From the NCBI GenBank assembly GCA_016783865.1, contig JADHVS010000049.1:1-22192 (forward strand): a stretch of 22,192 nt of DNA. Reading direction: 5' to 3'. This document shows positions 7,458-15,554 of this stretch, piece by piece. The DNA comes from Bacteroidales bacterium. Lineage in GTDB: Bacteria > Bacteroidota > Bacteroidia > Bacteroidales > SM23-62. Positions within the stretch are counted from its first letter, which is position 1; every line of letters begins with the position of its first letter. Below the pieces are notes generated by a model, which did not search any database, had not been told where the DNA came from, and saw only the letters and a list, made by a program, of their open reading frames with translations. A program made the translations under genes and the position numbers.

Positions 7458-7477
7458 CCTTATCCCTAATAACTACA

Positions 7478-7493
7478 ACATCATCGATGATGT
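7478..7493. promoter_or_regulatory. perfect 16-bp palindrome upstream of DUF2846 gene
   Basis: ACATCATCGATGATGT is fully self-complementary. It lies 57 nt upstream of a TAnnTTTG promoter element and could be a dimeric repressor or activator site; function is inferred from symmetry and position only. Confidence 0.35.
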
Positions 7494-7549
7494 GATCGGC
7501 ATCTTTAACAAAGAGATAGACTTTAGTCAAATTGTGGCAAAAACATTAT

Positions 7550-7557
7550 TATATTTG
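7550..7557 (+). promoter_or_regulatory. -7 promoter element (TATATTTG) for the DUF2846 gene
   Basis: Exact match to TAnnTTTG, 43 nt upstream of the ATG at 7601. A TTG at 7532-7534 is closer than the usual 19-21 nt spacing, so the -33 element is uncertain. Confidence 0.5.
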
Positions 7558-7600
7558 TATTGATAATATGCTTCATCTAACATCCCAAAATCACAGAACC

Positions 7601-8047
7601 ATGAAAAACGTATTATTATTAGCAGGGTTCCTTTGCGGGCTCCTTATCATTCCAGAGGCTGCACAGGCTCAAAAGAAAACAACCCGTTTTCAGGAGGTGA
7701 AGGAAATCCCGGCAAACAAGGCAGTCGTTTACATCTTTCGGGTCGGTTCTTATGGCTTTGCAGTTCATTACACTGTGAATGCCGACGACACTCCGGTTTC
7801 CCCCGTACATCTTTATACAGGAGGATACCTCGTCTATTTTGCGGATCCTGGCAAAACTGAATTCTGGGCAAAAGTGGCCGAAGGAGAGTCCCATATAGTC
7901 CTGGATATAGAAGCCGGCAAAAGCTATTTTATCCAGGGTTCGGTAAAAATGGGGATGATAGTTGGACGTCCGTTTTTAAAAGAGGTGCCTGCCAGCGAAG
8001 GACTCAAGAAAATCAAAAAATGTAAACTGTTGGTTTTAAATCACTGA
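7601..8047 (+). CDS. DUF2846 domain exported protein
   Basis: The ATG at 7601 is preferred over upstream in-frame starts because it begins a clear signal peptide: Lys near the N-terminus, hydrophobic LLLAGFLCGLLII, then PEAAQAQ with a type I signal peptidase site near residue 24. The mature part contains VVYIFRVGSYGFAVHYTVNA, a GGYLVYF segment and PGKTEFWAKVAEG followed by EAGKSYFIQGSVKMG, matching DUF2846, a beta-sandwich domain of unknown function in periplasmic or surface proteins. 148 residues. It is the first intact gene after the putative island and has its own promoter element. No partner gene suggests a role. Confidence 0.75.
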   Translation: MKNVLLLAGFLCGLLIIPEAAQAQKKTTRFQEVKEIPANKAVVYIFRVGSYGFAVHYTVNADDTPVSPVHLYTGGYLVYFADPGKTEFWAKVAEGESHIVLDIEAGKSYFIQGSVKMGMIVGRPFLKEVPASEGLKKIKKCKLLVLNH

Positions 8048-8126
8048 CCGCTCACCACTCACTTCTCACCTCTTCCGTTTTACGTCGACACCTATCCCTT
8101 GTTGATAAATTGTCACAAAACCATCC

Positions 8127-8235
8127 ATGCGTGTACTAACCCATACATACTCCGAAGAGGATTTGGTGGAAGGACTGAAAACAGGGTCGGGAGAGGTGAT
8201 CCGGTTCATCTGCCGGAACGTCTGTTTGAAGGAGA
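8127..8235 (+). pseudogene. sigma-70 family RNA polymerase sigma factor, N-terminal stub
   Basis: The opening residues MRVLTHTYSEEDLVEGLKTG then SGEVIRFICRNV resemble the first part of ECF-like sigma factors of Bacteroidota (E-ELV-GLK-G---VIR-IY). Resemblance stops after about 35 residues where regions 2 and 4 should follow. The DNA continues into an unrelated coding remnant, so a deletion probably joined two genes. Confidence 0.55.
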
Positions 8236-8508
8236 GCCAGAAATCGCAACAGGAAAACAAGTACAAAATTTCCGGATGCTACATTCACACGAGAAGAATG
8301 GATCGTATTTGAATGGAAATCAGAAGATACCATACCCATGGATCTCAAGATCCTCGACGATGTCACCGGAAAACTGGTTTATACCCGGACCGTGGAGGCT
8401 TCAATCTCCTCTGACACCTTACAGAGGTTTACATTGCCTCCTGGCAACTATCGCTGGTCTCTTGGCGACCATTCAAAGAAAAGAACATTTACCATCCTGA
8501 AACGATAA
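8217..8508 (+). pseudogene. C-terminal remnant of an unknown protein, frameshifted
   Basis: One frame gives LFEGEPEIATGKQVQNF to about 8271; a shifted frame continues as FPDATFTREEWIVFEWK, then DLKILDDVTGKLVYT and LPPGNYRWSLGDHSKKRTF, ending at TAA 8506-8508. The two pieces read as one protein broken by a frameshift near 8270. The beta-rich tail with LPPGNYRW looks like the end of a membrane-anchored or extracellular domain, but I do not recognise the family. It directly follows the sigma stub with no start codon of its own. Confidence 0.45.
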
Positions 8509-8519
8509 CCTCCAAATTC

Positions 8520-9165
8520 ATGGAAGGAAACTGGCAAAAACAGGTAAAGGTGGGCCTGGCAATCTATCTGCTCGTTGAAACAGAGAGCAAGATCTTTAAC
8601 ATTCCTTACGTTACCATCTCCGGAAAACGCTTTTACATCCTCTCCTTTGAACCGGACGAAGAGCCGTTGAGCGGATTGCAATCCTATACCGCCAGTTATC
8701 CCGGGGAGAGCCATCCCGTCTCACTCGCTCTGATTGAGTACCCTGGCCTAGCTTGACAGAACAATCACCCCTCTGTTGGAAGGGAAAAGCCAGCCTGAGC
8801 GGGTGGAGATCCTTCTCGACCTGGTTCAGCGTGGCATCCCATACAAGCATGATCTGCAGCAGTTTAGGGAAGAGAATTACCTCTTTGCAGATGAAACCCT
8901 CTTCTACCCTTTTGCCGATTGCGAAGACCGGGCGGTATTATTTGCCAGGTTGGTGAAACACTATACGGGGCTGGACGTGGTTGGCCTGGATTACCCCGAC
9001 CATGTCTCAGCTGCTGTAAAACTCAATGAAGATAATCCGGGGGATTATATCCTGGTCAACGACCAGCGTTACTATATCTGCGATCCAACCTACATCGGAG
9101 CAAAACCCGGAATGGCGATGGAGTGCATGAAGAACGAACGGCCGGTGGTGATTCCTGTAAACTAG
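8520..9165 (+). pseudogene. transglutaminase-like cysteine protease-fold protein, frameshifted
   Basis: The first part (ATG 8520) reads FNIPYVTISGKRFYILSFEP and ends at a stop near 8756; the second frame resumes from about 8752 with DRTITPLLEGKSQPERVEIL and ends at TAG 9163-9165. Joined, they match a Bacteroidota family with a long N-terminal part (missing here) and a C-terminal transglutaminase-like core. The presumed triad is still present: Cys in FADCEDRAVLFARL, His in YPDHVSAAV, and Asp in YICDPTYIGAKPG. One frameshift within 8745-8756 breaks the gene, and the roughly 215 residues left are shorter than expected. A sequencing error could explain the shift but not the missing N-terminal part. 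Confidence 0.6.
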
Positions 9166-9200
9166 TTGGCAGTTAGCAGTTGGCAGTTGGCAGTGGGCAG
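9166..9200. repeat. heptamer tandem repeat (TTGGCAG)x5
   Basis: Five units: TTGGCAG, TTAGCAG, TTGGCAG, TTGGCAG, TGGGCAG. The array starts immediately after the TAG of the transglutaminase-like pseudogene. The same family, nine units long, lies inside dapF at 20561-20623. Confidence 0.95.
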
Positions 9201-9358
9201 CCGGCCGAGTAAGCTTCATTCTGGTCATGTTCCGTAGCATAAGCCGTTTGAGCGATGATCGGTAAATCCTTCCGGAAGGAGGTAATCTCACGGGTAGCAT
9301 CCAGACCGTTCATCCCCGGCAACCTGATATCCATCAACACCACGCCAGTTGATATCTC
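9199..9358 (-). pseudogene. response regulator receiver (REC) domain remnant
   Basis: On the minus strand the frame reads VVLMDIRLPGMNGLDATREI then TSFRKDLPIIAQTAYATEHD and QNEAYSAGC. This covers the phospho-accepting Asp (LMD), the PGMNG loop and the conserved Thr/Ala-Tyr part of a receiver domain, as found at the end of hybrid histidine kinases. The N-terminal acidic pocket and the C-terminal KP motif are missing. The break after SAGC coincides exactly with the heptamer array at 9166-9200. Confidence 0.75.
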
Positions 9359-9365
9359 CTCTGAT

Positions 9366-9458
9366 CCTACTCATTGATGATCGCCCTTTCCCTAACAAGC
9401 GTGCCAGTTCTTCGGCAGAAGCCCCTGCATCCTCCATTTCGGAGACGGGTGATCCGGT
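9366..9458 (-). pseudogene. possible oxidoreductase (nitronate monooxygenase-like) fragment
   Basis: Directly after the thiolase stop, the minus strand encodes SEMEDAGASAEELARLLGKG then R. This resembles the segment near the C-terminus of nitronate monooxygenase/FabK-like flavoenzymes in Bacteroidota, which often lie next to fatty acid genes, but it is only about 25 residues and the match is from memory. It breaks off where the receiver remnant begins. Confidence 0.25.
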
Positions 9459-10700
9459 TCATTCAGCCTTTCGGTAAACGATGGAGACAAGGGATTTGTC
9501 GTCTCCTCCCATGTTGATGGATAGTCCGTACGGCCTTTCCGATGTGATCGGGATCTGGGCATCTCCGGCTTTCCCGGTGAGCTGTTCCAAAATGGTGATT
9601 GCCTGGTGGACGCCGGTGGCTCCTGTCGGATGTCCCCAGCCAACAAGGCCGCCGGTAGTATTGAAAGGTACCTTTCCGGTACGCTTTGTGTTCCCCTGCA
9701 GGATAAATTCTGCACCACCTCCGTGCGGGGCGAATCCGATGGCTTCCGTTGCCAGGATGCCGGCAATGGTAAAACAGTCGTGGCACTCTACCGTTCCGAT
9801 TTGATCCCTGGTAATCCCGGCCGACTCCAGCGCTTTTCTGACGGCTTCCCTGGTAGTTGAGAGAACAGTTAGATCATCGGGTGGTTTGGTGATGTCCTCT
9901 TCTGCCTGCCCGATGCCAAGGACCTCAATCGCTTCACTCTTTGGAATACCTACCCGCTTCAGTCCCTCTTCAGAAACAACCGCAATGGCAGAGGCGGCAT
10001 CGGAAACTTTGGAGCAGTCAAAGACATTCAGGCTGTCAACAAAACCACGTGGATTGGGTTTCATCATACCCAGCGACCAGAGGTCTTCTGTGGTATTGTG
10101 GTACTCCTGCGCCGTAGGGCAAAGGCGTGCATTGTCAATGGCGTTGACAAACCATTGAGCCATGGCTTTCCGGGGCTCTTCATCTCCGAACTTCTCAAGG
10201 TATGCTTTGGCACGGTCACTGAACTTACCCGGGAAATAGTACGCGTGACCATCTTTTCGATCATTCGCCCATCCGGCAGCAGCCAGGATATCGGCGCCAT
10301 AGATGGCTTTTACTGTATTCTGAACTTCAACGCCCAACACCAGTACCACTTCTGCGGTTTCTGCCAGCACCGAACGGATCCCGGTCACCAGAGCCAGGGC
10401 GCCTGAAGCGCAGGCGCCTTCAACACGTACTGCTGGTTTGTGTCGTAATCCTTCATCGATAAAAGGCAGGTAGGCAGGCAGGTTGCCCTGGCGGTTAAAG
10501 CGGGCAGCAATGAAGTTGCCAATCACAGCTTCATCAACATGTTTGGCACCTCCAATCTGTTTGAGTACACCCTGGCCCGCTTCTTTGATATAATCATCTA
10601 TGCCCGGACGCGGTTTTTTCGGGTGAAACTCTTTCCGGCCTGTACCCAGTGAGATGGTATTGTAGCCGGCGACCATATATACTTTCTTGCGTAATTTCAT
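9459..10700 (-). CDS. thiolase family protein (acetyl-CoA acetyltransferase/SCPx-like)
   Basis: A 413-residue thiolase-fold enzyme. The nucleophile is Cys97 in VEGACASGALAL; the second active-site block ECHDCF (His307) and the GWGHPTGATG loop (His357) complete the Cys-His-His set typical of SCPx-type thiolases. It should cleave 3-ketoacyl-CoA with CoA or run the Claisen condensation in reverse. It is the last gene of a minus-strand operon after crotonase and 3-hydroxyacyl-CoA dehydrogenase, 17 nt from the latter, so the three supply successive steps between enoyl-CoA and acetyl-CoA. Chain length preference cannot be read from sequence. Confidence 0.88.
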   Translation of the reverse strand: MKLRKKVYMVAGYNTISLGTGRKEFHPKKPRPGIDDYIKEAGQGVLKQIGGAKHVDEAVIGNFIAARFNRQGNLPAYLPFIDEGLRHKPAVRVEGACASGALALVTGIRSVLAETAEVVLVLGVEVQNTVKAIYGADILAAAGWANDRKDGHAYYFPGKFSDRAKAYLEKFGDEEPRKAMAQWFVNAIDNARLCPTAQEYHNTTEDLWSLGMMKPNPRGFVDSLNVFDCSKVSDAASAIAVVSEEGLKRVGIPKSEAIEVLGIGQAEEDITKPPDDLTVLSTTREAVRKALESAGITRDQIGTVECHDCFTIAGILATEAIGFAPHGGGAEFILQGNTKRTGKVPFNTTGGLVGWGHPTGATGVHQAITILEQLTGKAGDAQIPITSERPYGLSINMGGDDKSLVSIVYRKAE

Positions 10701-10717
10701 AGTTTGTCCTCCTTCGT

Positions 10718-12055
10718 TTAATCCAGGTAATTATTGATGGGTCCGTAAGCATGAAAGAAGCCGGTCAGCAGCACCGTGTTTACATCTTTCTCGTTAAAAG
10801 CTACCTTGTCGGCTACCAGTTTGAGGCCGATCTCTTTCGATCGTCTGGCATACTTTTTAGCAAGTTCGGCGCCGGGGGTATCCATCGTTTTAATTTCATT
10901 AAAGATCGCTTTCAAAAGATCCTCTTTCTTTCCGGAAAATGCAACGCTTTTCCATGGCTGCATGGAAACAGGCATGGCTCCAAGTTTTGCGTCACAGGCA
11001 GCCTGAAAGCCGGTGATCATCACATACTCCCTGGTGTCAGGGTTGTATACACCAACAGGCCTCCCCTTCTCATACTTCAGGATCCCATCTTTCTGCGAAC
11101 CGTCGGAATACTGTCCTCCAAGAATCCCTTGCCCAATCAACCTGTCGAGCAGGTTGCTGTGGAGGTCTTCATCCTTCAGGAATGGATTCATCACACTCAT
11201 GATATACTGGCAGACATCCACACCGACGTAATCGATCAACTGAAAAATACCCATGGGTCGGACTAGATATTCCTGGCTGACTTTATTCATCATATAAATC
11301 GCTTCAGGCAGGGAACTCTCCTTCGCCAGATTCTCCGCTTCATGGATACCGTGAAGAGCATCCCGCATAAAATGGCCATTCCCAACAAAACCGGCAAAAT
11401 CGTTAGAGGGAACGACCACCTTCCGGAGGTTCTTGGCATACTGAAGAGCGAACTCTTCCACTTCGGGAAGGGTATGATCGCTTTTGATCACTTCAACCAA
11501 CTTTTGGACAGCCGGAGGATTATAAAAATGGAACCCGATGATCCGTCCGCCCAGGTTGGCCTTTTCGTCAAGCTGTGTGATTGGAATAGAGGATGTGTTA
11601 GTGAAGTACCAGAGTTTGTGGGGATTGTTCCGGTCAACCTGTGTGAGGATCTTCACCTTCAGCTCCGGATCCTCTTTGATCGCTTCAAAGATCAATGTAG
11701 AGTTGTAAGCGACCTCCAGATGTACTGAGGGACGGATGGTCAACATCACATCTTCAACATACTGCAGGATGATCTCTTCGTTATCGATCAGGTCAGCCCT
11801 GTCGGCATAAGCGGCCCTGAGCTGAACCGTTTTCTTCTCAGCTGCCTTCAGCGCCTGAGCCCGTATGTACTTCATCAGGCCAACCAGGGCTTCGTTTGAC
11901 ACATCAATGGCGTTGATCACGAAAGCCTTTCCCTTGTTCTCAGGTTTCAGGCTCAGATCAGCCATCTCCTGTGCCGTGAGGAGCAGGATACCGCTACCCA
12001 TCTTCCCGGCAGCTCCCAGAACAGTGACGTTTGATAATCTTTCTGTGTAGTTCAT
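10718..12055 (-). CDS. 3-hydroxyacyl-CoA dehydrogenase
   Basis: A 445-residue NAD-dependent dehydrogenase. The N-terminal Rossmann fold starts with VTVLGAAGKMGSGI (GxxGxxG), followed by a STLIFEAIKEDPELK segment like the E-(I/V)-EN--LK region of the family, then NTSSIPITQL and GFHFYNPP with the catalytic His. The C-terminal helical domain includes NDFAGFVGNGHFM and RPMGIFQLIDYVGVDV (substrate/dimer region). It is longer than the usual 280-310-residue short enzymes, with additional C-terminal sequence. It oxidises 3-hydroxyacyl-CoA to 3-ketoacyl-CoA. Gap to crotonase 17 nt and to thiolase 17 nt, consistent with one transcript. Confidence 0.88.
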   Translation of the reverse strand: MNYTERLSNVTVLGAAGKMGSGILLLTAQEMADLSLKPENKGKAFVINAIDVSNEALVGLMKYIRAQALKAAEKKTVQLRAAYADRADLIDNEEIILQYVEDVMLTIRPSVHLEVAYNSTLIFEAIKEDPELKVKILTQVDRNNPHKLWYFTNTSSIPITQLDEKANLGGRIIGFHFYNPPAVQKLVEVIKSDHTLPEVEEFALQYAKNLRKVVVPSNDFAGFVGNGHFMRDALHGIHEAENLAKESSLPEAIYMMNKVSQEYLVRPMGIFQLIDYVGVDVCQYIMSVMNPFLKDEDLHSNLLDRLIGQGILGGQYSDGSQKDGILKYEKGRPVGVYNPDTREYVMITGFQAACDAKLGAMPVSMQPWKSVAFSGKKEDLLKAIFNEIKTMDTPGAELAKKYARRSKEIGLKLVADKVAFNEKDVNTVLLTGFFHAYGPINNYLD

Positions 12056-12072
12056 AAGTTAAGGATTGATTA

Positions 12073-12843
12073 TTACCAGTTTGGTTTGCGTTTTTCCAGA
12101 AATGCTTTCATCCCCTCACCGGATTCCCCGTTCCCGAACAGGCTGGCGAACTCCTCAGCCTCCAGGCGGCAGGCCTCCTTAAAGTCCATATGGAATCCCT
12201 GCCGGGTCACCTCTTTGGCCTTCATTACAGCGAGGGGACCTTTGGTAGCAATACGGCCTGCCAGTGCTTTGGCTTCGGCGAGAAGCTCCTCCGGTTCCGT
12301 CACCTTTTGCACCAGTCCCATCCGCAGCGCATCATCCGCTGTGATCATATCTCCGGAAAGGATCATGTACAACGCATTTGAAATACCTGCAATCCGTGAA
12401 AGGCGTTGTGTACCGGCATACCCGGGGATCAGGCCGAGGCTCACCTCGGGCTGACTGAACTTGGCTTTGTTGCTGGCAATCCGAATGTCACACGCCATAG
12501 CCAGTTCACACCCACCGCCCAGAGCAAATCCGTTGACAGCTGCGATCACCGGTGCACGAAAGTGCGCGATACGGTAAAAGGTATCCTGTCCGGTAAGGGA
12601 AAAACTCCTGGCCTGGTCATAGTTCATCTCCGACATTTCAGCAATGTCGGCACCGGCAACGAACGCTTTGTCAACACCGGTCAGAATCACAGCTTTAATC
12701 GATTCATCTGCATCTAAATGATCCAGTAGATGATTCATTTCAACGAAAAAGTGCGAATTCAGGGCGTTGAGAACCTGGGGACGATGGATGGTTATGGTCG
12801 CAATGCCATGATCCACGTCCGGTTTCAAAATCTCGTATTCCAT
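12073..12843 (-). CDS. enoyl-CoA hydratase/isomerase (crotonase) family protein
   Basis: A 256-residue crotonase of standard length. The oxyanion hole and CoA site appear in AFVAGADIAEM and NGFALGGGCELAMACD; both catalytic glutamates of hydratases are in place, Glu113 (GGGCELA) and Glu133 (SQPEVSLGLIPG), so true hydration of enoyl-CoA is likely rather than another crotonase reaction. First gene of the operon with 3-hydroxyacyl-CoA dehydrogenase and thiolase. Together they form a short-chain beta-oxidation or, run in reverse, a butyrate-type module; acyl-CoA dehydrogenase is not in the window. Confidence 0.92.
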   Translation of the reverse strand: MEYEILKPDVDHGIATITIHRPQVLNALNSHFFVEMNHLLDHLDADESIKAVILTGVDKAFVAGADIAEMSEMNYDQARSFSLTGQDTFYRIAHFRAPVIAAVNGFALGGGCELAMACDIRIASNKAKFSQPEVSLGLIPGYAGTQRLSRIAGISNALYMILSGDMITADDALRMGLVQKVTEPEELLAEAKALAGRIATKGPLAVMKAKEVTRQGFHMDFKEACRLEAEEFASLFGNGESGEGMKAFLEKRKPNW

Positions 12844-12883
12844 TCGGTTGAGGGTTTAGTCATTTAGTCTGTGAAAAGATAAA

Positions 12884-12891
12884 CAAATATA
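12884..12891 (-). promoter_or_regulatory. -7 promoter element (TATATTTG) for the crotonase operon
   Basis: On the minus strand TATATTTG matches TAnnTTTG and ends 41 nt from the crotonase ATG, in the 91-nt divergent gap with the ornithine cyclodeaminase-family gene. A -33 TTTG is not clear. Confidence 0.5.
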
Positions 12892-12934
12892 AAAAAAAGT
12901 CTGCATCTTTGTCTAAGCTCAAAAAAAAATCAAA

Positions 12935-13912
12935 ATGGCTCTTATCTTAACACGTGAGGATGTAATTCAGGTCCTCTCCATGAAAGATTGCATGGAGGTG
13001 GTGGAAAAAGCATTTGTGGAACTGGTGAACGGCACGGCCGAACTACCACTGCGCATACCGATCAAATCCCCTGACGGACTCTCCCTCTATATGCCTGCTT
13101 ACCTGAAAGAGATGAAAGCGCTTGCATGCAAAGTAGTGGCCGTATACAAAGACAATCCGGCCAAATTTAACCTTCCCACAACCATCGGTAAGGTCCTGCT
13201 GCAAAATCCCGAAACAGGCGAAGTGATCTGCGTCATGGATGGTGGTTACCTGACAGCTGTCAGAACAGGCGCCGCCAGCGGTGTGGCTACCAAATTCCTT
13301 GCCAACGACAAACCCAATATGAAAGTCGGAATTTATGGAGCCGGCGTACAGGCAAAGACACAGCTTTGGGCGGTCGCTGAAGCACGAAACATACAAATAG
13401 TTTATGTCTACGACAAAGCAATCGAACTCGCCGATAAATTTGCCGTGGATATGAATGCACAGTTGAATGTAGAGGTTGAAATTGCTACCACCCCTGAGCA
13501 GGTCCTGGATTCAGATATCCTCATTACCGCTACCTCGTCACCCACTCCGCTCTTTGATGGCAAGTTGGTGAAACCCGGCACCCATATCAACGGCATTGGA
13601 AGCCATACGCCGAATGCACGTGAGCTTGATGCAGAGATCATCAAACGGTCCAAATTTATCGGGGACTCCCGCGAAGCCTGCTTCAAGGAGGCCGGCGATA
13701 TCATGATCCCGCTGCAGGAAGGCTCCATCACAGAGGAACACTTCTATGCCGAACTGGGAGAGATCATAACAGGTAAAAAGCCTGGAAGGACCAGCGCAGA
13801 AGAGATCACCCTTTTCAAATCCAACGGATTGGCGATCCAGGATGCCGCTACAGCGAAACTGGTTTACGATAAAGCCCGGGAACAAGGTGTTGGTAAAGAG
13901 ATTGAATTATAG
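12935..13912 (+). CDS. ornithine cyclodeaminase / mu-crystallin family protein
   Basis: A 325-residue NAD(P)-dependent enzyme of the OCD/mu-crystallin family. It has the conserved PLR and MPAYL substrate segments, Lys66 in ALACKVV (the expected catalytic/substrate-binding Lys), [17 protein letters not shown], and the nucleotide loop [14 protein letters not shown] at 131-144. Family activities include ornithine cyclodeaminase, alanine dehydrogenase and imine reductases. [13 protein letters not shown] near 225 is the segment that differs between activities; I cannot assign the substrate. It is divergent from the crotonase operon, possibly sharing control through the 91-nt gap, where CATCTTTG at 12904-12911 is a weak -7 candidate. 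Confidence 0.85.
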   Translation: MALILTREDVIQVLSMKDCMEVVEKAFVELVNGTAELPLRIPIKSPDGLSLYMPAYLKEMKALACKVVAVYKDNPAKFNLPTTIGKVLLQNPETGEVICVMDGGYLTAVRTGAASGVATKFLANDKPNMKVGIYGAGVQAKTQLWAVAEARNIQIVYVYDKAIELADKFAVDMNAQLNVEVEIATTPEQVLDSDILITATSSPTPLFDGKLVKPGTHINGIGSHTPNARELDAEIIKRSKFIGDSREACFKEAGDIMIPLQEGSITEEHFYAELGEIITGKKPGRTSAEEITLFKSNGLAIQDAATAKLVYDKAREQGVGKEIEL

Positions 13913-14068
13913 GGTCGAAGGTCGAAGTGATTTGCGAATAATTCGATTTTTGATTTACGATGTTTTTCGCTTCCTCGCTACCTCGCTACCTCACTACTCA
14001 CCAGTTCACCAGTTCACCAGTTCACCAGTTCACGCCTGACCGTATGACCGTATGACCGTATGACTTAA
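13913..14068. repeat. stack of short tandem repeats with 7- and 8-nt units
   Basis: This 172-nt gap before pyruvate kinase is mostly repeats: GGTCGAA x2 (13913-13926), CTACCTCG-like units (about 13972-13995), CACCAGTT x4 (13999-14030) and CGTATGAC x3 (14041-14064). The arrays differ in sequence but have similar unit length. No promoter could be fixed for pyruvate kinase. Confidence 0.9.
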
Positions 14069-14084
14069 TGACTAAACTTTTTCC

Positions 14085-15491
14085 ATGATGCGCCGCACAA
14101 AAATTATCGCTACCCTGGGGCCAGCCAGTCAATCACCGGAAATGATCCGGCAACTGATCCTTGCCGGGATGGATGTGGCCCGGCTGAACTTTTCCCACGG
14201 GACGTACCCGGATCACGCCAGGGTTATCGGGAACCTAAGGAAGATCAGCGCAGAACTGGATAAACCCATCACCATCCTTCAGGATCTCCAGGGGCCAAAG
14301 ATCAGGGTGGGCATTCTTCCCCAAGGGCAGATGGAACTGGAAAAAGAGACCATAATGAAACTGGTTCCGGAGGATCTGTATACCGGCCTGAATGATGAGA
14401 TCCCAATCGATTATCCCTCTATAGCAGAGGAGGTGAAGCCAGGTATGCAGGTGCTGCTGGATGATGGCTTGCTTGAATTGAAAGTCGACCGGGTCGATGG
14501 GAATTCAGTGATCTGTCTGGTCATTGAAGGAGGAACACTCAAACAGCGAAAAGGGGTGAATTTTCCCAACCTCAACCTGAAGTTGCCCTCCCTCACAGAA
14601 AAAGACAAGCGTGACCTGGAGTTTGGAATAGCGCATGACGTCGATTGGATCTCTTTGAGCTTTGTACGAAGCGCTGCGGACATCCGGGAGTTGAAATCCA
14701 TCATTGAGAGCCTCGGAAAATTTAAGCCGGTAATTGCAAAGATCGAAAAACCGCAGGCGATCGAACACCTGGCAGAGATTGTCGAAGAGGCACAGGGGAT
14801 CATGGTTGCCCGTGGCGACCTGGGAGTGGAGATGAGTCCGGAACGTGTTCCATTGCTCCAGAAAGAGATCATCGAGCTCTGTAACCGCATCGGCAAGCCC
14901 GTGATCACCGCCACACAGATGCTTGAGAGCATGATGTACGAAGCACGTCCTACCCGTGCCGAAGCGTCAGATGTGGCCAATGCGATCATCGATGGCACCG
15001 ACTGTATCATGCTTTCGGGGGAGACAGCTGCAGGGAAGTTCCCTGTTAAAGCAGTGGAAATCATGAGTAAGATTGCTACAGAAGTGGAGTCACAGATTGA
15101 GTTCAAAACCTATCCCCCGGAAGGGAACCTGGATATCATGGCACTGAGTGAAGCAACCAACATCATTGAAAAGATTACTGATCCCCATTGTGTAGTAGTC
15201 CTGACCACCAGTGGTAGAAGTGCCCGTTTTGTGGCTGCAGAGCGGCCGAAAACGCCAATCTATGCCATGACAACCAGCCTCAACGTCTACCATGAACTCA
15301 ACCTGTTATGGGGGATCAACCCAATCCTGGTGTCGATGATATCCAGTACCTTCAACGACCTTGTCACCCTGGCAGAACAAACACTCCTGGAAAAAGAGCT
15401 CGCTGCTTCAGGGAATAAAATTGTAGTTATCGGAGGAGTACCCGCTGGTATCCCCGGGGGAACCAACTTCATAAAGATCCACACCATCTGA
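14085..15491 (+). CDS. pyk: pyruvate kinase
   Basis: A 468-residue enzyme for the last step of glycolysis, phosphoenolpyruvate plus ADP to pyruvate plus ATP. Visible: RRTKIIATLGPAS at the start, LNFSHG (residues 35-40), QDLQGPKIRVG (66-76), the signature PVIAKIEKPQA with catalytic Lys219 and metal ligand Glu221, MVARGDLGVE with Asp245, and ITATQMLESM. The first two codons are both ATG (14085, 14088); either may start. The segment equivalent to rabbit DTKGPEIRTG reads DLQGPKIRVG, with Lys where potassium-dependent enzymes have Glu117 and Leu, Gln, Val at the linked positions, which in the family goes with potassium-independent activity. The C-terminal domain is complete. Confidence 0.96.
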   Translation: MMRRTKIIATLGPASQSPEMIRQLILAGMDVARLNFSHGTYPDHARVIGNLRKISAELDKPITILQDLQGPKIRVGILPQGQMELEKETIMKLVPEDLYTGLNDEIPIDYPSIAEEVKPGMQVLLDDGLLELKVDRVDGNSVICLVIEGGTLKQRKGVNFPNLNLKLPSLTEKDKRDLEFGIAHDVDWISLSFVRSAADIRELKSIIESLGKFKPVIAKIEKPQAIEHLAEIVEEAQGIMVARGDLGVEMSPERVPLLQKEIIELCNRIGKPVITATQMLESMMYEARPTRAEASDVANAIIDGTDCIMLSGETAAGKFPVKAVEIMSKIATEVESQIEFKTYPPEGNLDIMALSEATNIIEKITDPHCVVVLTTSGRSARFVAAERPKTPIYAMTTSLNVYHELNLLWGINPILVSMISSTFNDLVTLAEQTLLEKELAASGNKIVVIGGVPAGIPGGTNFIKIHTI

Positions 15492-15519
15492 TCGGATTGA
15501 TTTCAGGATTTTTGATTTG

Positions 15520-15527
15520 TATATTTG
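15520..15527 (+). promoter_or_regulatory. promoter (TTG-N20-TATATTTG) for the small lipoprotein gene
   Basis: TATATTTG is an exact -7 match; TTG at 15497-15499 lies 20 nt upstream, within the usual -33/-7 spacing. The predicted start of transcription is about 20 nt before the lipoprotein ATG at 15555. Confidence 0.6.
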
Positions 15528-15554
15528 TCACAGTATTAACCAACACTGAACCAA

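Noticed and set aside
7243..7563. 106-residue plus-strand open frame as a real gene
   Set aside because: It is a chance chain of an istB fragment, the interrupted tRNA copy and spacer DNA; only the istB part has homology.
13913..14068. CRISPR or integron-like repeat cluster
   Set aside because: Units of 7-8 nt are contiguous and differ in sequence between arrays; no spacer or attC features.
14411..15106. 231-residue minus-strand open frame
   Set aside because: Lies wholly antisense to pyruvate kinase, is Ser-rich and low in family features; a shadow of the real gene.
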